Below, piece by piece: positions 6,533 to 6,595 of a stretch of 6,595 bases of DNA (positions are counted from its first letter, which is position 1; every line of letters starts with the position of its first letter). This stretch comes from Bacillota bacterium. Lineage in GTDB: Bacteria > Bacillota > Clostridia > Lachnospirales > Lachnospiraceae. The stretch is taken from the NCBI GenBank assembly GCA_023435505.1, contig JAEYRR010000322.1, forward strand, positions 1 to 6,595, in the 5' to 3' direction. The notes beneath the pieces were generated by a model. The model was not told the DNA's origin. It saw only the letters and a list, made by a program, of their open reading frames with translations, and did no database searches. The translations under genes were made by a program, and so were the position numbers.

Positions 6533-6595
6533 CTATGTACTAGAATTTACATGGCATTTCCGATAAGCACTTGGGGTTATTCCAATCTCTTTCTT
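6533..6595 (-). CDS. AraC-family transcriptional regulator, last 20 codons (partial)
   Basis: Reading the - strand from 6595 gives KKEIGITPSAYRKCHVNSST and then a TAG stop (6535-6533). The K-x-x-G-x-(T/S)-P-x-x-Y-R segment is the conserved end of the second helix-turn-helix of AraC/XylS DNA-binding domains, where it follows the recognition helix. Everything upstream, including any sugar-sensing domain, is outside the window. The gene converges on the sugar operon with only 49 bp between stops and shares the terminator. By position it is the likely local regulator of the alpha-galactoside genes, acting at the control region near 1017-1068; that link is inference. The identification rests on a short but characteristic motif. 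Confidence 0.8.
   Translation of the reverse strand, partial: KKEIGITPSAYRKCHVNSST

Overview
The window looks like a low-GC Firmicute chromosome, most likely a Clostridia/Lachnospiraceae type (Lachnoclostridium-like). The clues are AT-rich coding sequence, strong AGGAGG ribosome-binding sites, lipoproteins with Ser/Thr/Pro/Ala-rich spacers, and the arrangement of a sugar-uptake operon next to an AraC-type regulator. The genus is an inference from style, not from an alignment.

Layout. Bases 1-908 carry the 3' part of a secreted foldase-like gene (PrsA/SurA/parvulin type). Its true start lies left of the window, and it ends at a strong intrinsic terminator (929-963). Bases 964-1129 are a non-coding control region. 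It holds a candidate promoter (-10 TATTAT at 1063-1068 with a poor -35) and an 8-bp direct repeat with 21-bp spacing that overlaps the -35 position, which is the geometry expected for an AraC-family activator. From 1130 to 6483 there is one operon on the + strand: a lipoprotein sugar-binding protein, two ABC permeases of the CUT1 (MalF/MalG-like) type, and a cytoplasmic GH36 alpha-galactosidase. A hairpin with only a short T-tract separates the binding-protein gene from the permeases; the other junctions are tight (11 bp, then 0 bp). The operon ends at a hairpin with T-tracts on both sides (6482-6532), shared with a convergent gene whose last 20 codons are visible at the right edge and read as the C-terminus of an AraC-family regulator.

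How it works together. The binding protein captures an alpha-galactoside (raffinose, stachyose, melibiose or galactomannan-derived oligosaccharides are the family's usual ligands). The two permeases form the channel, a shared MsmK/MsmX-type ATPase encoded elsewhere presumably powers import, and the GH36 enzyme removes galactose inside the cell. The AraC-type protein is the likely local regulator. This is a recognisable type of locus; I see no convincing evidence of an undescribed system. The most useful leads are the operator-like repeat, the intercistronic hairpin, the missing ATPase, and the parvulin-like protein that lacks the family's histidines.
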